A DNA stretch of 64,000 bases from Streptomyces sp. A1277 (GCF_004795015.1 NZ_SSBI01000006.1:62001-126000), one strand, 5' to 3'; counted from the first letter of the stretch, positions 22,455 to 31,573 are shown. Program-made: numbers and translations. Notes: a model not told the origin generated them from the sequence alone.

Positions 22455-25283
22455 CAGGGAGCTGTACGCCACCACGCCCCGCAGCACCTCGTCCACCGCC
22501 TTGCGCGCGCTGCGCGCCACCGTGCTGTCCTCCCGGGGTGCGGCGGCAGCCACCTGACCCAGCACGTCGATGACCTGCTTGCACCACCGTACGAAGTCGC
22601 CCGCCGGCATCTCCGCCTCCCGCAGGACCTCGTCCAGCGACCGGCCCGACGCCCACATGTACACCGCCCAGGCGAAGCCGAGATCGGGCTCGCGCTGGCC
22701 GACCCCCTCCGCCTGGTTGATCTTGAAGTCCTCCTCCAGGGCGTCGAGCCGCCCCCAGATCCGGACCATCTCGCCCATCGCGGTCTTCGCGGGACCGGAC
22801 GGCAGCTTCGGCGCCACCGCGTCGTCGGCCTGCCGCGCCTCGTACACCAGGGCGGAGACGCAGGCCGCGAGCTCCGCCGCGTTCAGCCCCTCCCAGACAC
22901 CCGCGCGCAGGCACTCGCTCGCCAGCAGGTCCAGCTCGCCGTACAGCCGGGCGAGGCGCCGTCCGTGCTCGGTGACCTCGCTGCCGCGCAGGTAGTCCAG
23001 CTCGGTGAGCAGGGCCACGATCCGGTCGAAGGTGCGGGCGATCGTGTTGGTCCGGCCCTCGATGCGCCGCTCCAGCTGCCGGGTGTCCCGCTGGAGCCGG
23101 TAGTAGCGCTCGGCCCAGCGGGCGTGGTCCTCGCGCTCGTCGCACCCGTGGCAGGGGTGGGCGCGCAGCTCGGTGCGCAGGCGCGCGATCTCGCGGTCGT
23201 CGGCGGCGGGGGCGCGCCCCCGGCGGTGCCGGTCCGGGACGATGTGGCCGGCCTTGGTGCGCAGCGCGGACGCCAGGTCGCGGCGCGACTGCGGCGAGCG
23301 CGGGTTGAACGACTTCGGGACGCGCATCCGCTCCACGGCCTCGACCGGGACCGGGAAGTCGATCGAGGCGAGCCGCTTGACCTGCCGCTCGGCCGTCAGC
23401 ACCAGCGGCCGGGGCCCGTCGTGGTACTCCATGCCGCGGTGGCCGTGCCCGTTGGTCCGCCCGGCCGGAAGCCCGGGGTCCAGGACGAGCGCGAGCCCGG
23501 CGAACTTGCCGGTCGGCACATGGATGACATCGCCGGGCTTCAGCTTCTCCAGGGAGGCCGCGGCGGCGGCCCGCCGCTGCGTGGCACCCTGCTTGGCGAG
23601 CTCCGTCTCCCGGTCCTTGAGGTCGCGGCGCAGCCGCGCGTACTCCTCGAAGTCACCGAGGTGGCAGGTCATGCCCTCGCGGTAGCCCTCCAGGCCCTCC
23701 TCGTTCTTCTGGACCTGCCGGGAGATCCCGACGACCGACCGGTCCGCCTGGAACTGCGCGAACGACGTCTCAAGCAGTTCGCGCGAACGGTGCCGCCCGA
23801 ACTGGTGCACGAGATTGACCGCCATGTTGTACGACGGCCGGAAGCTGGAGCGCAGCGGGTACGTGCGCGTGCCGGCGAGTCCGGCCAGGGCGCCCGGGTC
23901 CATGCCGCGCTGCCAGAGCACTACGGCGTGGCCCTCGACGTCGATCCCGCGCCGCCCGGCCCGGCCGGTCAGCTGGGTGTATTCACCGGGGGTGATGTCG
24001 GCGTGCTGCTCGCCGTTCCACTTGACGAGCTTCTCCAGGACCACCGAGCGGGCGGGCATGTTGATGCCGAGCGCCAGCGTCTCGGTGGCGAAGACCGCCT
24101 TGACCAGGCCGCGGACGAACAGCTCCTCCACGACCTCCTTGAACCTCGGGAGCATCCCGGCGTGGTGCGCGGCGATGCCTCGTTCCAGACCTTCGAGCCA
24201 CTCGTAGTAGCCGAGGACGTGCAGGTCCTCCGGGGGGATGGACGCCGTCCGCTCCTCCACGATCTCCCGCACCAGCCGGCGCTTGTCCTCGTCGTTGAGC
24301 CGGAGTCCGGCGTGCAGGCACTGCTGCACGGCGGCCTCGCAGGCGGCCCGGCTGAAGATGAACGTGATGGCGGGCAGCAGGCCCTCGGCGTCGAGCCGGT
24401 CGATGACCTCGGGGCGCGAGGGCGTCCAGATCCGGCTGCGCTGGCGGCGCTCGCGCTCACGGTCGGCCTCGCGCACCATCTTGCCGCGCCGCCGTTCGCG
24501 CGGGTTGTACCCGCGCTGGTTCTCCATGCGGGCGAGCCGCACGAGGTCGGGGTTGACCTCGCGGCGGGTGACGCCCCGGCCGCCGTGGTCGCTCTCCTCC
24601 TCGAAGAGGTCGTACATCCGGCGGCCGGCCAGCACGTGCTGCCAGAGCGGCACGGGCCGGTGCTCGGAGACGATCACCTCGGTGTCGCCGCGCACGGTGT
24701 CCAGCCAGTCGCCGAACTCCTCGGCGTTGGACACGGTCGCCGACAGGGAGACCAGGGTGACGGATTCGGGGAGGTGGATGATCACTTCCTCCCACACCGC
24801 GCCCCGGAAGCGGTCGGAGAGGTAGTGCACCTCGTCCATCACCACGTGTCCGAGGCCGTTGAGCGCCTGGGAGCCCGCGTAGAGCATGTTCCGCAGGACC
24901 TCGGTGGTCATCACGACCACCGGGGCGTCGGCGTTGACGCTGTTGTCACCGGTCAGCAGGCCGACCTTCTCCGCGCCGTAGCGCTTGACCAGGTCGGCGA
25001 ACTTCTGGTTCGACAGGGCCTTGATCGGGGTGGTGTAGAAGCACTTGCGGCCCTGCTCCAGGGCGAGGTGCACGGCGAATTCGCCGACGATCGTCTTGCC
25101 CGAGCCGGTCGGGGCCGCGACGAGCACGCCCTTGCCGGCCTCCAGCGCCTTGCACGCCTCGATCTGATACGGGTCGAGATCGAAGTCGTACATCTCGCGG
25201 AACGGCCCGAGCGCGGTCGCCTGCGCGGCGGCCCGGAGCCGGGAAGCCTGGTATTGCTCAGCTGGTGAGAGGTCCTCTGTCAT
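22449..25283 (-). CDS. DEAD/DEAH-box RNA helicase with DSHCT domain (Mtr4/Ski2-like, HelY)
   Basis: The protein has 944 residues from ATG 25283 (MTEDLSPAEQYQASRLRAAA). Helicase motifs: Walker A APTGSGKTIVGEF, Asp-box MDEVHYLSD, SATVSN, then helicase C with FSRAACEAAVQQCLHAG and TGRAGRRGIDVEG. The long C-terminal half contains the arch-like insert and a DSHCT domain, as in yeast Mtr4/Ski2 and mycobacterial HelY. It is probably an RNA-remodelling helicase, although DNA repair roles have been proposed for HelY. It is conserved next to the Tat genes in actinobacteria. The stop codon lies in a 7-bp repeat. Confidence 0.92.
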   Translation of the reverse strand: MTEDLSPAEQYQASRLRAAAQATALGPFREMYDFDLDPYQIEACKALEAGKGVLVAAPTGSGKTIVGEFAVHLALEQGRKCFYTTPIKALSNQKFADLVKRYGAEKVGLLTGDNSVNADAPVVVMTTEVLRNMLYAGSQALNGLGHVVMDEVHYLSDRFRGAVWEEVIIHLPESVTLVSLSATVSNAEEFGDWLDTVRGDTEVIVSEHRPVPLWQHVLAGRRMYDLFEEESDHGGRGVTRREVNPDLVRLARMENQRGYNPRERRRGKMVREADRERERRQRSRIWTPSRPEVIDRLDAEGLLPAITFIFSRAACEAAVQQCLHAGLRLNDEDKRRLVREIVEERTASIPPEDLHVLGYYEWLEGLERGIAAHHAGMLPRFKEVVEELFVRGLVKAVFATETLALGINMPARSVVLEKLVKWNGEQHADITPGEYTQLTGRAGRRGIDVEGHAVVLWQRGMDPGALAGLAGTRTYPLRSSFRPSYNMAVNLVHQFGRHRSRELLETSFAQFQADRSVVGISRQVQKNEEGLEGYREGMTCHLGDFEEYARLRRDLKDRETELAKQGATQRRAAAAASLEKLKPGDVIHVPTGKFAGLALVLDPGLPAGRTNGHGHRGMEYHDGPRPLVLTAERQVKRLASIDFPVPVEAVERMRVPKSFNPRSPQSRRDLASALRTKAGHIVPDRHRRGRAPAADDREIARLRTELRAHPCHGCDEREDHARWAERYYRLQRDTRQLERRIEGRTNTIARTFDRIVALLTELDYLRGSEVTEHGRRLARLYGELDLLASECLRAGVWEGLNAAELAACVSALVYEARQADDAVAPKLPSGPAKTAMGEMVRIWGRLDALEEDFKINQAEGVGQREPDLGFAWAVYMWASGRSLDEVLREAEMPAGDFVRWCKQVIDVLGQVAAAAPREDSTVARSARKAVDEVLRGVVAYSSLG

Positions 25284-25342
25284 CTTGTCCACGAGCCTAC
25301 CCGCCGCCTCCGACAGTGACGCGATCTTTAATCGCCCATGGC

Positions 25343-26248
25343 TCAGGCCCCGGGAGCCGCCCCGAGCACCCGCACGGCCTTCGGTACGCAGGCGGCGGTC
25401 AGCGGCAGGGCGCCGAGGGGTTCGCCGTCCGCGTACGCGGTGATCCCGACGGCTTCCAGAGTGATCGAGGAGACCCGGTGCACGGTCACGACGGGGTGGC
25501 TCAGGTGCGTCCCCCTGTACACCCGGGGGAAGACCTTGAGCAGCGTCGTACGGCTGCACTCGCCGACCACCGTGACGTCGAAGAGGCCGTCGTCCATGAC
25601 CGCGTCGGCGCAGATCCGCATGCCGCCGCCGTACGCCGTGCCGTTGCCGACCGCGATGAGCGTCGCCCGGATCTCGCGTGCGGGCCCGTCGTCGAGGGTC
25701 ATGCGGTACGTGATCGGCTTGAAGGCGGCGAGTTCGGCGAGGATCGCCAGGTCGTACTTGAACCGACCGCCCACCCAGCGCATCCGGTTGCCCCGATCGT
25801 TGACCCGGGAGTCGAACCCGGAGGCGAGCACGGACCCGAACCAGCGCTCCCCGACCCGGCCGAGGTCGATCTCGCGCACGGGCGCCCGGCCCTTGAGCGC
25901 GTCGGCGGCGAGCCGGCCCGCCGCCTCCGGGTCGCGTATCGGCAGGCCCAGGGCGCGGGCGAAGTCGTTGCCGGTGCCCACAGCCACGACGCCGAGCGGG
26001 GTGAGCGTCCCGGCGACCGCCTGGAGGGCCAGGGACATCAGCCCGTCCCCGCCGACGGCTATGAGCGCCCCGGTCCCCTCCGCCACCGCCTCGCGCGCCC
26101 GGCGCAGCGCGTCATCCGCGTCCTCGCCGAGGATCGTGCGTACGGAGAAGCCGGCCTCCCGCAACGCGGAAGCGGCCGGCTGCGCGGCTCGCGCGCCCCG
26201 GCCGCGCCCCGCGGTGGGATTGACGAAGAGGGTGATCTCGCTGGTCAC
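25343..26248 (-). CDS. Diacylglycerol kinase-family lipid kinase
   Basis: The 301-residue protein has the DAGK catalytic domain at the N-terminus: FVNPTAGRGRGARAA as the nucleotide/phosphate region and VGGDGLMSLALQAV with the GGDG motif, then VVAVGTGNDFARALG. The C-terminal beta-sandwich contains GNGTAYGGGMRICADAVMDD, typical of the YegS/BmrU/DgkB group. It phosphorylates diacylglycerol or a related lipid at the membrane. It is co-oriented with the helicase gene, 59 nt upstream of that start. The start is GTG 26248. Confidence 0.92.
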   Translation of the reverse strand: MTSEITLFVNPTAGRGRGARAAQPAASALREAGFSVRTILGEDADDALRRAREAVAEGTGALIAVGGDGLMSLALQAVAGTLTPLGVVAVGTGNDFARALGLPIRDPEAAGRLAADALKGRAPVREIDLGRVGERWFGSVLASGFDSRVNDRGNRMRWVGGRFKYDLAILAELAAFKPITYRMTLDDGPAREIRATLIAVGNGTAYGGGMRICADAVMDDGLFDVTVVGECSRTTLLKVFPRVYRGTHLSHPVVTVHRVSSITLEAVGITAYADGEPLGALPLTAACVPKAVRVLGAAPGA

Positions 26249-26320
26249 CCGGGGACCCTACAAGGTCAGGTGATGTTCTCGTAACCGTCGCGCTCACGGT
26301 CGAAAACGCTCATCATCGAC

Positions 26321-26349
26321 AGCGGCCCGCCCCCTTAGGGCGGGCCGCT
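26321..26349 (-). terminator. Hairpin terminator after the Cys-rich secreted protein gene
   Basis: A perfect 12-bp stem (26321-26332 with 26338-26349) closes a 5-nt loop, 35 nt after the stop at 26384. Confidence 0.75.
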
Positions 26350-26383
26350 TACTACGGTGCGAAACGCGGATCAGGCGATGGGC

Positions 26384-26857
26384 TCAGCTGTCATTGCTGA
26401 GCCACGGGGTTGTCGCACAGTGGTCGTCACCAAGGTTCGCGACACAGACGGTGAGCTTGATGCGGCTCCCCTTGCCCCCGTAGGCGTTTGTGGTGCTGGC
26501 CTCATAGAAGTTCTTGTCGCACTTCGCCCAGTCACCTTGTCCACGGTCGTTCGTGCACTTACCGTTTCGGTACGCATGCCACGTACCGCTGGAGTCACGA
26601 ATTTGATTCTGCCACTTGGCGTAGACGGAGTAAGCATCATAGGAATTGTCGCGGGTGTAGATCACATCACCGTAGGGCTTGAAGCACCCTGTGGCACCCG
26701 CTACTTCCACGATGCAGGTCCCCCCACTCGGCTCGCCGCTGGCGACACCCTTGTCAACCTCCTCGGCCGCAGCCGCAGGACTAGCCATCGTCACGAAGAG
26801 CGCACCACCTGCGGCCAACGTTACGAATGTCGACCGCATCAGACCACGACGACGCAT
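26384..26857 (-). CDS. Small secreted protein with six cysteines, unknown function
   Basis: The protein has 157 residues from ATG 26857, where GGGAGGG stands 9 nt upstream. The signal peptide is clear (MRRRGLMRSTFVTLAAGGAL, then FVTMASPAAAA, cleavage near residue 31). The mature part of about 125 residues contains six cysteines (GGTC, ATGC, GKC, AKC, LTVC, DDHC), enough for three disulfides. It is rich in Tyr, Asn and Asp, with a YGDVIYTRDNSYDAYSVYAK segment. I do not recognise a family. Base composition is noticeably less GC-rich than the neighbours, and the gene is isolated between two strong hairpins, which suggests acquired or fast-evolving DNA. It could be a secreted inhibitor, toxin or coat component; there is no evidence to choose. 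Confidence 0.75.
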   Translation of the reverse strand: MRRRGLMRSTFVTLAAGGALFVTMASPAAAAEEVDKGVASGEPSGGTCIVEVAGATGCFKPYGDVIYTRDNSYDAYSVYAKWQNQIRDSSGTWHAYRNGKCTNDRGQGDWAKCDKNFYEASTTNAYGGKGSRIKLTVCVANLGDDHCATTPWLSNDS

Positions 26858-27020
26858 TTTGAATTTCCCTCCCCTGGGATTGCAAAAACAAGGGGCCCCT
26901 CCACGCATGACGTGCCGTGAACGCCCCCAAACACCAGGTGAACGGTATGCACCCCCTTCGTCACTCACAAGGTGATTTTCGGCAAACCCTTGGCAGGCTT
27001 GCGCCGCTTCTCCCCTGTGA

Positions 27021-27068
27021 CACGCAGAGAGGAGACCACCTCATGACCGGTGGTCTCCTCTCTGCGTG
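27021..27068 (-). terminator. Very strong hairpin terminator after tatC
   Basis: A perfect 20-bp stem (27021-27040 with 27049-27068) closes an 8-nt loop, 15 nt after the tatC stop. It also insulates the secreted-protein gene. Confidence 0.9.
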
Positions 27069-27083
27069 ACGTGTAGCAGCCCG

Positions 27084-28052
27084 CTACGTCACGTCGTCAT
27101 ATCCATCCGCGCGATACCCTTCCGCGCGCGAGCGTTCACCGGTTGCCTGCTCGGGAAACTCTCGACTCGCACTGACCGGCTCGACCGCACCCACGCTCTC
27201 CGGCGTGAGGTCGAGGTGCGAAGCCTCATCATCAGCGGGCTCCTCGGCGCGCCGACGAGCCCGACGACGGTCGTTCGCCAGCGCAATACCCGTAGCCCCG
27301 AAGTACAGCACGCAGATGGGGCCCGCAAGCGCCAGCATGGAAATCGGATCGGTGCTCGGAGTGGCGATGGCGGCGAAGAGCGTAATGCCCATGATCATGC
27401 CGCGCCACCAGCCGATCATCTTCTTCCCGGAAAGGACCCCACCGAAGTTCAGCATGACCAGAAGCAGCGGAAGCTCAAAAGCAAGGCCGAACACGAGGAT
27501 CATCCGCATGATCAGCTTGAGGAGATCGTCGAGAGGGAGCTGGTTGTCGCTTCCGATGAGCGAGAACTCCAACATCACGGAAGCCATCTTGGGCAGCGAC
27601 CAGTAGGCGAAATATGCTCCCATGACAAACAAGGGGAAGCCCGCACCCACGAAGCCGAGAGCATATTTCTTCTCGTGACGATGAAGCCCTGGGGCGAGAA
27701 ACCCCCAAAGCTGGTAGAGCCAAACCGGAGACGCCAGTACTGCACCCGCCGAGAAAGAGACCGTGAGGGCCAGCGTGAAGGGGCTCAGCAAGCCGTTCTG
27801 CACGATACGCGCGCAGTGCGCATCATTGGGCGCCTTGGCCAGGTGGGAGAAAGTGTATTCGCAGCCCACCGCCCTGAGAATGGGGTTCGTGAAGAACTCC
27901 ATGACGTCCTTGTAGAAGAAGGCGGCGACGACGCTCGCGACAACCATCGCCAACACGCTCTTGACGAGCCGGTTACGGAGCTCGCGCAAATGCTCCCCGA
28001 GCGGCATCCGCCCCTCGGGGTCCTTCTCCTGTTTGCGGGCAGACTTGAGCAA
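27084..28052 (-). CDS. tatC: Sec-independent protein translocase TatC
   Basis: The 322-residue protein has six membrane helices. The N-terminal signature MPLGEHLRELRNRLVKS contains the conserved Glu/Arg recognition patch for twin-arginine signals. SPFTLALTVSFSAGAVLASP and VFGLAFELPLLLVMLNFGGV are family landmarks. The C-terminus is a charged actinobacterial extension (RRRARRRAEEPADD and onward). TTG 28052 with GAGG 7 nt upstream is used; ATG 28007 is an alternative. It is co-transcribed with tatA 73 nt upstream. TatB is not in the window, as usual for Streptomyces. Confidence 0.95.
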   Translation of the reverse strand: MLKSARKQEKDPEGRMPLGEHLRELRNRLVKSVLAMVVASVVAAFFYKDVMEFFTNPILRAVGCEYTFSHLAKAPNDAHCARIVQNGLLSPFTLALTVSFSAGAVLASPVWLYQLWGFLAPGLHRHEKKYALGFVGAGFPLFVMGAYFAYWSLPKMASVMLEFSLIGSDNQLPLDDLLKLIMRMILVFGLAFELPLLLVMLNFGGVLSGKKMIGWWRGMIMGITLFAAIATPSTDPISMLALAGPICVLYFGATGIALANDRRRARRRAEEPADDEASHLDLTPESVGAVEPVSASREFPEQATGERSRAEGYRADGYDDVT

Positions 28053-28125
28053 CCCACGTCCTCATCTCGTGCGCAGGCCGACGCCCAGGGCCGGCCTTCG
28101 ATCAGCTCTTGATCAGTTCACGGGC

Positions 28126-28416
28126 TCAGCTCTGCGACTGGTTGGTCTTCTCCGACACGGGACGGGAGCTGGTCACGTCGCCGGGCGCCGCCTTGATGGT
28201 GCGCGGCACCGACACGTCCTGGTCGTTGTTCGGCGGGTCCGCGGGAGCCGCCGCGGTGTTGCCGCCCTCACTCTTCATCGCCTTCGCCTCGCTCTTGAGG
28301 ATGCGGGCGGACTTGCCCAGCGAACGCGCCATGTCGGGGAGCTTCTTCGCACCGAACAGCAGAATGATCACTACGAGAATCAGGATGATCTCGGGGGCAC
28401 CGAGCTTTCCGAACAT
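28126..28416 (-). CDS. tatA: Twin-arginine translocase subunit TatA
   Basis: The 96-residue protein has the single N-terminal helix [20 protein letters not shown], the amphipathic helix [20 protein letters not shown], and an unstructured polar tail. The FGxKKLP hinge is diagnostic. It starts at ATG 28416 with AAGAAGG 9 nt upstream. About 240 bp upstream without a gene presumably carry the promoter. Confidence 0.95.
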   Translation of the reverse strand: MFGKLGAPEIILILVVIILLFGAKKLPDMARSLGKSARILKSEAKAMKSEGGNTAAAPADPPNNDQDVSVPRTIKAAPGDVTSSRPVSEKTNQSQS

Positions 28417-28656
28417 ATCCGTTTACCTTCTTCGCTGAGGCAGCAGGGGCGGGCTGCAGGTCCGGCCGGACCGGTGTCAGGCCGTCGCGTCGACGGCGAT
28501 GGTATCCCGCGGGGGTAAACACAGGGCAATGCCTGCGCGTACTCCCACCTGCGGCCCGCGTCTCACTCCCAGGCCACGCGAATGAGCCTACCCGCCGCAC
28601 CTGCCGGGCCGACAGGCCACAACGGTAAAGCGCTTTCCGCCGCACCCGCCGCAGGG

Positions 28657-28854
28657 TCAGAGCGCGTCCCTGCTCGCCTTGGCCACCCCCGCCGCCGCGC
28701 GCTCCAGGTCGTCGGCGGCGCGGTTGATGCGTTCCGTGGTGCGGGTCACCTGGCGGCCGAGGCGCTGGGCCTCGACGAACACCTTGATGGCCAGCACGCC
28801 GAGCACGGCGATTCCGAGGAATCCCAGGGCGATGGCGAGCATGGGCCAGAACAT
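28657..28854 (-). CDS. Small membrane protein, unknown function
   Basis: The 65-residue protein has one N-terminal helix (about 5-25, AIALGFLGIAVLGVLAIKVF) and a charged, probably coiled-coil tail (EAQRLGRQVTRTTERINRAA). GAGAGG stands 8 nt before ATG 28854. It follows the zinc-ribbon gene with a 12-nt gap and is the last gene of the pafB-pafC operon. Function unknown; it resembles DUF948-like envelope coiled-coil proteins only in layout. Confidence 0.8.
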   Translation of the reverse strand: MFWPMLAIALGFLGIAVLGVLAIKVFVEAQRLGRQVTRTTERINRAADDLERAAAGVAKASRDAL

Positions 28855-28866
28855 GCGCAGAGCCTC

Positions 28867-29145
28867 TCAGGAGCCGGTGTGCAGGCGCAGCGTGCGTACG
28901 CCGCCGTCGGTGAGGAGTTCCACTATCCGCTCCCCCGCCGGCTTGCGGACGCACGCGGCGCACTCGGGACAGGTGAAGGAGTAGAACGTGGTGCGGCTGG
29001 TGGCGCCGATCACGAGCCGGAACTCCGCCGCCGCCAGCTCGAAGCGCGCGCGGCAGTCGGGGCAGGCGGCCTTGAAGCGCGCCGACTGCGGCACCGGAAC
29101 GGTGGATACGGCGGCGTGGCCCGGCAGCGCGGACAGGTGGCCCAT
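28867..29145 (-). CDS. Small zinc-ribbon protein
   Basis: The 92-residue protein has two CxxC knuckles, CPDC and CPEC, spaced about 30 residues apart, consistent with one zinc ribbon, plus a further Cys (AACVRKP). The rest is ordinary soluble sequence. It lies 18 nt after pafC. Because it is embedded in the pafBC operon, a link to the proteasome or DNA-damage response is conceivable but unproven. Confidence 0.8.
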   Translation of the reverse strand: MGHLSALPGHAAVSTVPVPQSARFKAACPDCRARFELAAAEFRLVIGATSRTTFYSFTCPECAACVRKPAGERIVELLTDGGVRTLRLHTGS

Positions 29146-29163
29146 GTCTCCTCAGCCGTCCCT

Positions 29164-30120
29164 TCAGGCCGCGCCGTCGTACGCGGCGAGCGCCGCCCGG
29201 GCCGCGACCCGCGCGCTCTCGGCGAGCTCCGGGGGCGAGACGATGCGCCCCTCCCCGCCGAGCCGCAGCGCGAGCCGGCGCAGCGAGGCCGGGTCGGGGG
29301 TGCGCAGGCTGATCCGCAGACCGCCGTCGGGCAGTTCCTCGGCCCGGTCGTGCGGGTAGTACTCGGCGACCCAGCGCCCGCCGGGGCCGACCTCGATCAC
29401 GACCTCCGGGTCCTCGGCGGCCGGCTGGACCAGCCCCGCCGACAGGTCCCGCAGCTCCAGCTCGGGCGGGGCGGCGGGCTCGTCGAGCAGCCGGATCTCG
29501 GCGACCCGGTCGAGCCGGAAGGTGCGCCGGTCCTCGGAGGAGCGGCACCACGCCTCCATATAGGTGTGCCCGACGGCGAACAGCCGGATCGGGTCCACCT
29601 CGCGCTCGGTGAGTTCGTCGCGGGCGGGCGAGTAGTAGCGCAGCCAGAGCCGGCGCCGCTCCGAGATCGCCCGGTCCACCTCGGCGAAGACGCCGCCCTC
29701 GGACTCGAAGGTGACCGAGAGCCTGGAGCTGGCGGCGCCCACCTCGCCGGCGGCGGTCTCCAGCTTGGCGGTGGCGCGCAGCAGCGCCTGGCGGTCGCTC
29801 TCGCGGAGCCCGGGCAGGGTCGCCACGGCGCGGGCGGCGACCAGCAGGGCCGTCGCCTCGTCGGCGGCGAGCCGCAGGGGTTCGGCGACGTCGTCCGCGT
29901 TGTGCCACCAGATGCGGTCGCCGTCGGTGTCGATGTCGAGCAGGTCGCCGCCCCGGAAGCTGGTCCCGCACATGGGCAGCACGTCGAGGTCGGAGATCAG
30001 CTCGTCCTCGGTGATCCCGAAGGCCCGGGCGACGTCCTGGACGTGGGCGCCGGGGCGCTCGCGCAGATACGTCACCAGGGAGAGCATCCGGCGTGTCTGG
30101 TCGATGGCGTTCGTGGCCAT
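29164..30120 (-). CDS. pafC: WYL-domain transcriptional regulator PafC
   Basis: The 318-residue protein has an N-terminal winged HTH (about 8-60), a WYL domain (about 150-225; RRRLWLRYYSPARDELTERE then HTYMEAWCRSSEDRRTFRLD) and a C-terminal WCX region. PafC works with PafB as a single-stranded-DNA-responsive activator of the LexA-independent DNA-damage response in mycobacteria. It lies 13 nt after pafB. Start ATG 30120 with GAGGGGA upstream. Confidence 0.92.
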   Translation of the reverse strand: MATNAIDQTRRMLSLVTYLRERPGAHVQDVARAFGITEDELISDLDVLPMCGTSFRGGDLLDIDTDGDRIWWHNADDVAEPLRLAADEATALLVAARAVATLPGLRESDRQALLRATAKLETAAGEVGAASSRLSVTFESEGGVFAEVDRAISERRRLWLRYYSPARDELTEREVDPIRLFAVGHTYMEAWCRSSEDRRTFRLDRVAEIRLLDEPAAPPELELRDLSAGLVQPAAEDPEVVIEVGPGGRWVAEYYPHDRAEELPDGGLRISLRTPDPASLRRLALRLGGEGRIVSPPELAESARVAARAALAAYDGAA

Positions 30121-30133
30121 GAATTCGGTCCCC

Positions 30134-31087
30134 TCAGTCCTTGGCCACGGCGCGCAGCCGGTCCACCACGTCGGCCCGCAGGTCCTCGGGTCCGGTGACG
30201 ACGACGTCGGGGCCGAACTCGACGAGCCAGGCGTCCAGGCCGTGTCCGTACGGGATCTCCAACTCCTCCCACCCGTTCCCGAGTTCCCGGACCGATATGG
30301 CCCGGGCGCGCAGCGGGTATCCGGAGTCGGTGCGCAGCCTGATCAGGGCGGTCCGGGTGGCCGTCTCGCCGGCCCAGCTCTCGACGGTCTCGCGGACGGT
30401 GACGACGTCGGGCACCTCGGCGGTGAAGGCGCCGGCCCGGGAGCGGACCTTGCCGGTGATCCGGGAGAGCCGGAAGACGCGCTCGGCGCCGCGGTCCCGG
30501 TCCCAGCCGGCCAGGTACCAGTGGCCGCGCCAGCACTCCAGCGTCCACGGCTCGACGTGGCGCTGCTCGGGCTGGGCGGCGTTGGCCTTGCGGTAGTCGA
30601 AGACCACCGGGCGGCGGTCGCGGCAGGCCAGCATCAGGGGTTCGAACGCGGCCTCGTGGACGGGGATACGGGGTTCGAGGGCGCTGTGCACCTCGTAGGC
30701 GTCCTCGGTCTCGGGCATGCCGGCGGCCCGCAGCTTCTGCAGGGCGCCGCTGGCCGCACCGGCGAGGCGGGCCTGCTGCCAGACCTTGGCGGCCAGGCCG
30801 AGAGCGGCGGCCTCCTCGGCGTCCAGGGTGATCGGGGGGAGCCGGTTGCTGTCGCGCCGGGCGAGGTAGCCGGTGTCGCCGTCCAGGTTCTCCACGGTCT
30901 CGATGACCAGGCCCAGCTCGCGCAGATCGTCCTTGTCGCGCTCGAACATCCGGTTGAAGGCGTCGTCGGAGCCGGCTTCCAGGTATGCCTCGATGGAACC
31001 GCGCAGTTCGCGCTTGCTGAGCGGGCGCCGGGTCCCCAGCAGACACAGCGCGAGGTTCATCAGCCGCTCGGCCTTGGCAATCGCCAT
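30134..31087 (-). CDS. pafB: WYL-domain transcriptional regulator PafB
   Basis: The 317-residue protein has the same architecture as its neighbour PafC: winged HTH (about 1-75; KAERLMNLALCLLGTRRPLS), WYL domain (about 140-215; CRDRRPVVFDYRKANAAQPE, GHWYLAGWDRDRGAERVFRL) and a WCX domain. Named for its linkage to pafA; it forms the PafBC activator. It is first in the operon pafB-pafC-zinc ribbon-small membrane protein. Confidence 0.92.
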   Translation of the reverse strand: MAIAKAERLMNLALCLLGTRRPLSKRELRGSIEAYLEAGSDDAFNRMFERDKDDLRELGLVIETVENLDGDTGYLARRDSNRLPPITLDAEEAAALGLAAKVWQQARLAGAASGALQKLRAAGMPETEDAYEVHSALEPRIPVHEAAFEPLMLACRDRRPVVFDYRKANAAQPEQRHVEPWTLECWRGHWYLAGWDRDRGAERVFRLSRITGKVRSRAGAFTAEVPDVVTVRETVESWAGETATRTALIRLRTDSGYPLRARAISVRELGNGWEELEIPYGHGLDAWLVEFGPDVVVTGPEDLRADVVDRLRAVAKD

Positions 31088-31151
31088 CGACGCCCTTTCT
31101 GTTGTGCTCTACGACGCCCGACCGTACCGCCCCGGGGTGTCCGGACAAAAG

Positions 31152-31183
31152 CGAGGGCCCGCGCCTTGCGGCACGGGCCCTCG
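31152..31183 (-). terminator. Hairpin terminator after the FKBP gene
   Basis: A 10-bp stem (31152-31161 with 31174-31183) whose loop forms a further 3-bp stem, 18 nt after the FKBP stop at 31202. Confidence 0.8.
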
Positions 31184-31201
31184 GAGCGCGAGTGCGCGGG
31201 A

Positions 31202-31573
31202 TCAGACGGCGACCAGGTCGCAGACGAAGATCAGAGTCTCGCCCGGGGCGATCGCGCTGCCCGCGCCGCGGTCACCGTAGGCGAGGTGCGCGGGGATGGT
31301 CAGCTGGCGACGGCCGCCGACCTTCATGCCCTGCACGCCCTTGTCCCAGCCCGCGATGACCTGACCGGCACCGAGCTGGAACTGCAGCGGCTTGCCGCGG
31401 TTCCACGAGGCGTCGAACTCCTCGCCGGTGGAGAAGGCCACACCCACGTAGTGGACGGAGACGAGCTGGCCGGCCTTGGCCTCCTCGCCCTCGCCCTCCC
31501 AGATGTCCTTGATCTCCAGGTCGGCCGGCGGCTCGCCACCCGGGAAGTCGACCTCGGGCTTCTCGATGCTCAC
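31202..31573 (-). CDS. FKBP-type peptidyl-prolyl cis-trans isomerase (cytoplasmic)
   Basis: The 123-residue single-domain FKBP has the active-site motifs VSVHYVGVAFSTGEEFDASW, GAGQVIAGWDKGVQGMKVGG and RRQLTIPAHLAYGDRG. There is no signal peptide. It catalyses prolyl isomerisation. GTG 31573 has GAGGAG 7 nt upstream. It follows the FKBP lipoprotein gene by 43 nt on the same strand, so the pair is probably co-transcribed. Confidence 0.95.
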   Translation of the reverse strand: MSIEKPEVDFPGGEPPADLEIKDIWEGEGEEAKAGQLVSVHYVGVAFSTGEEFDASWNRGKPLQFQLGAGQVIAGWDKGVQGMKVGGRRQLTIPAHLAYGDRGAGSAIAPGETLIFVCDLVAV

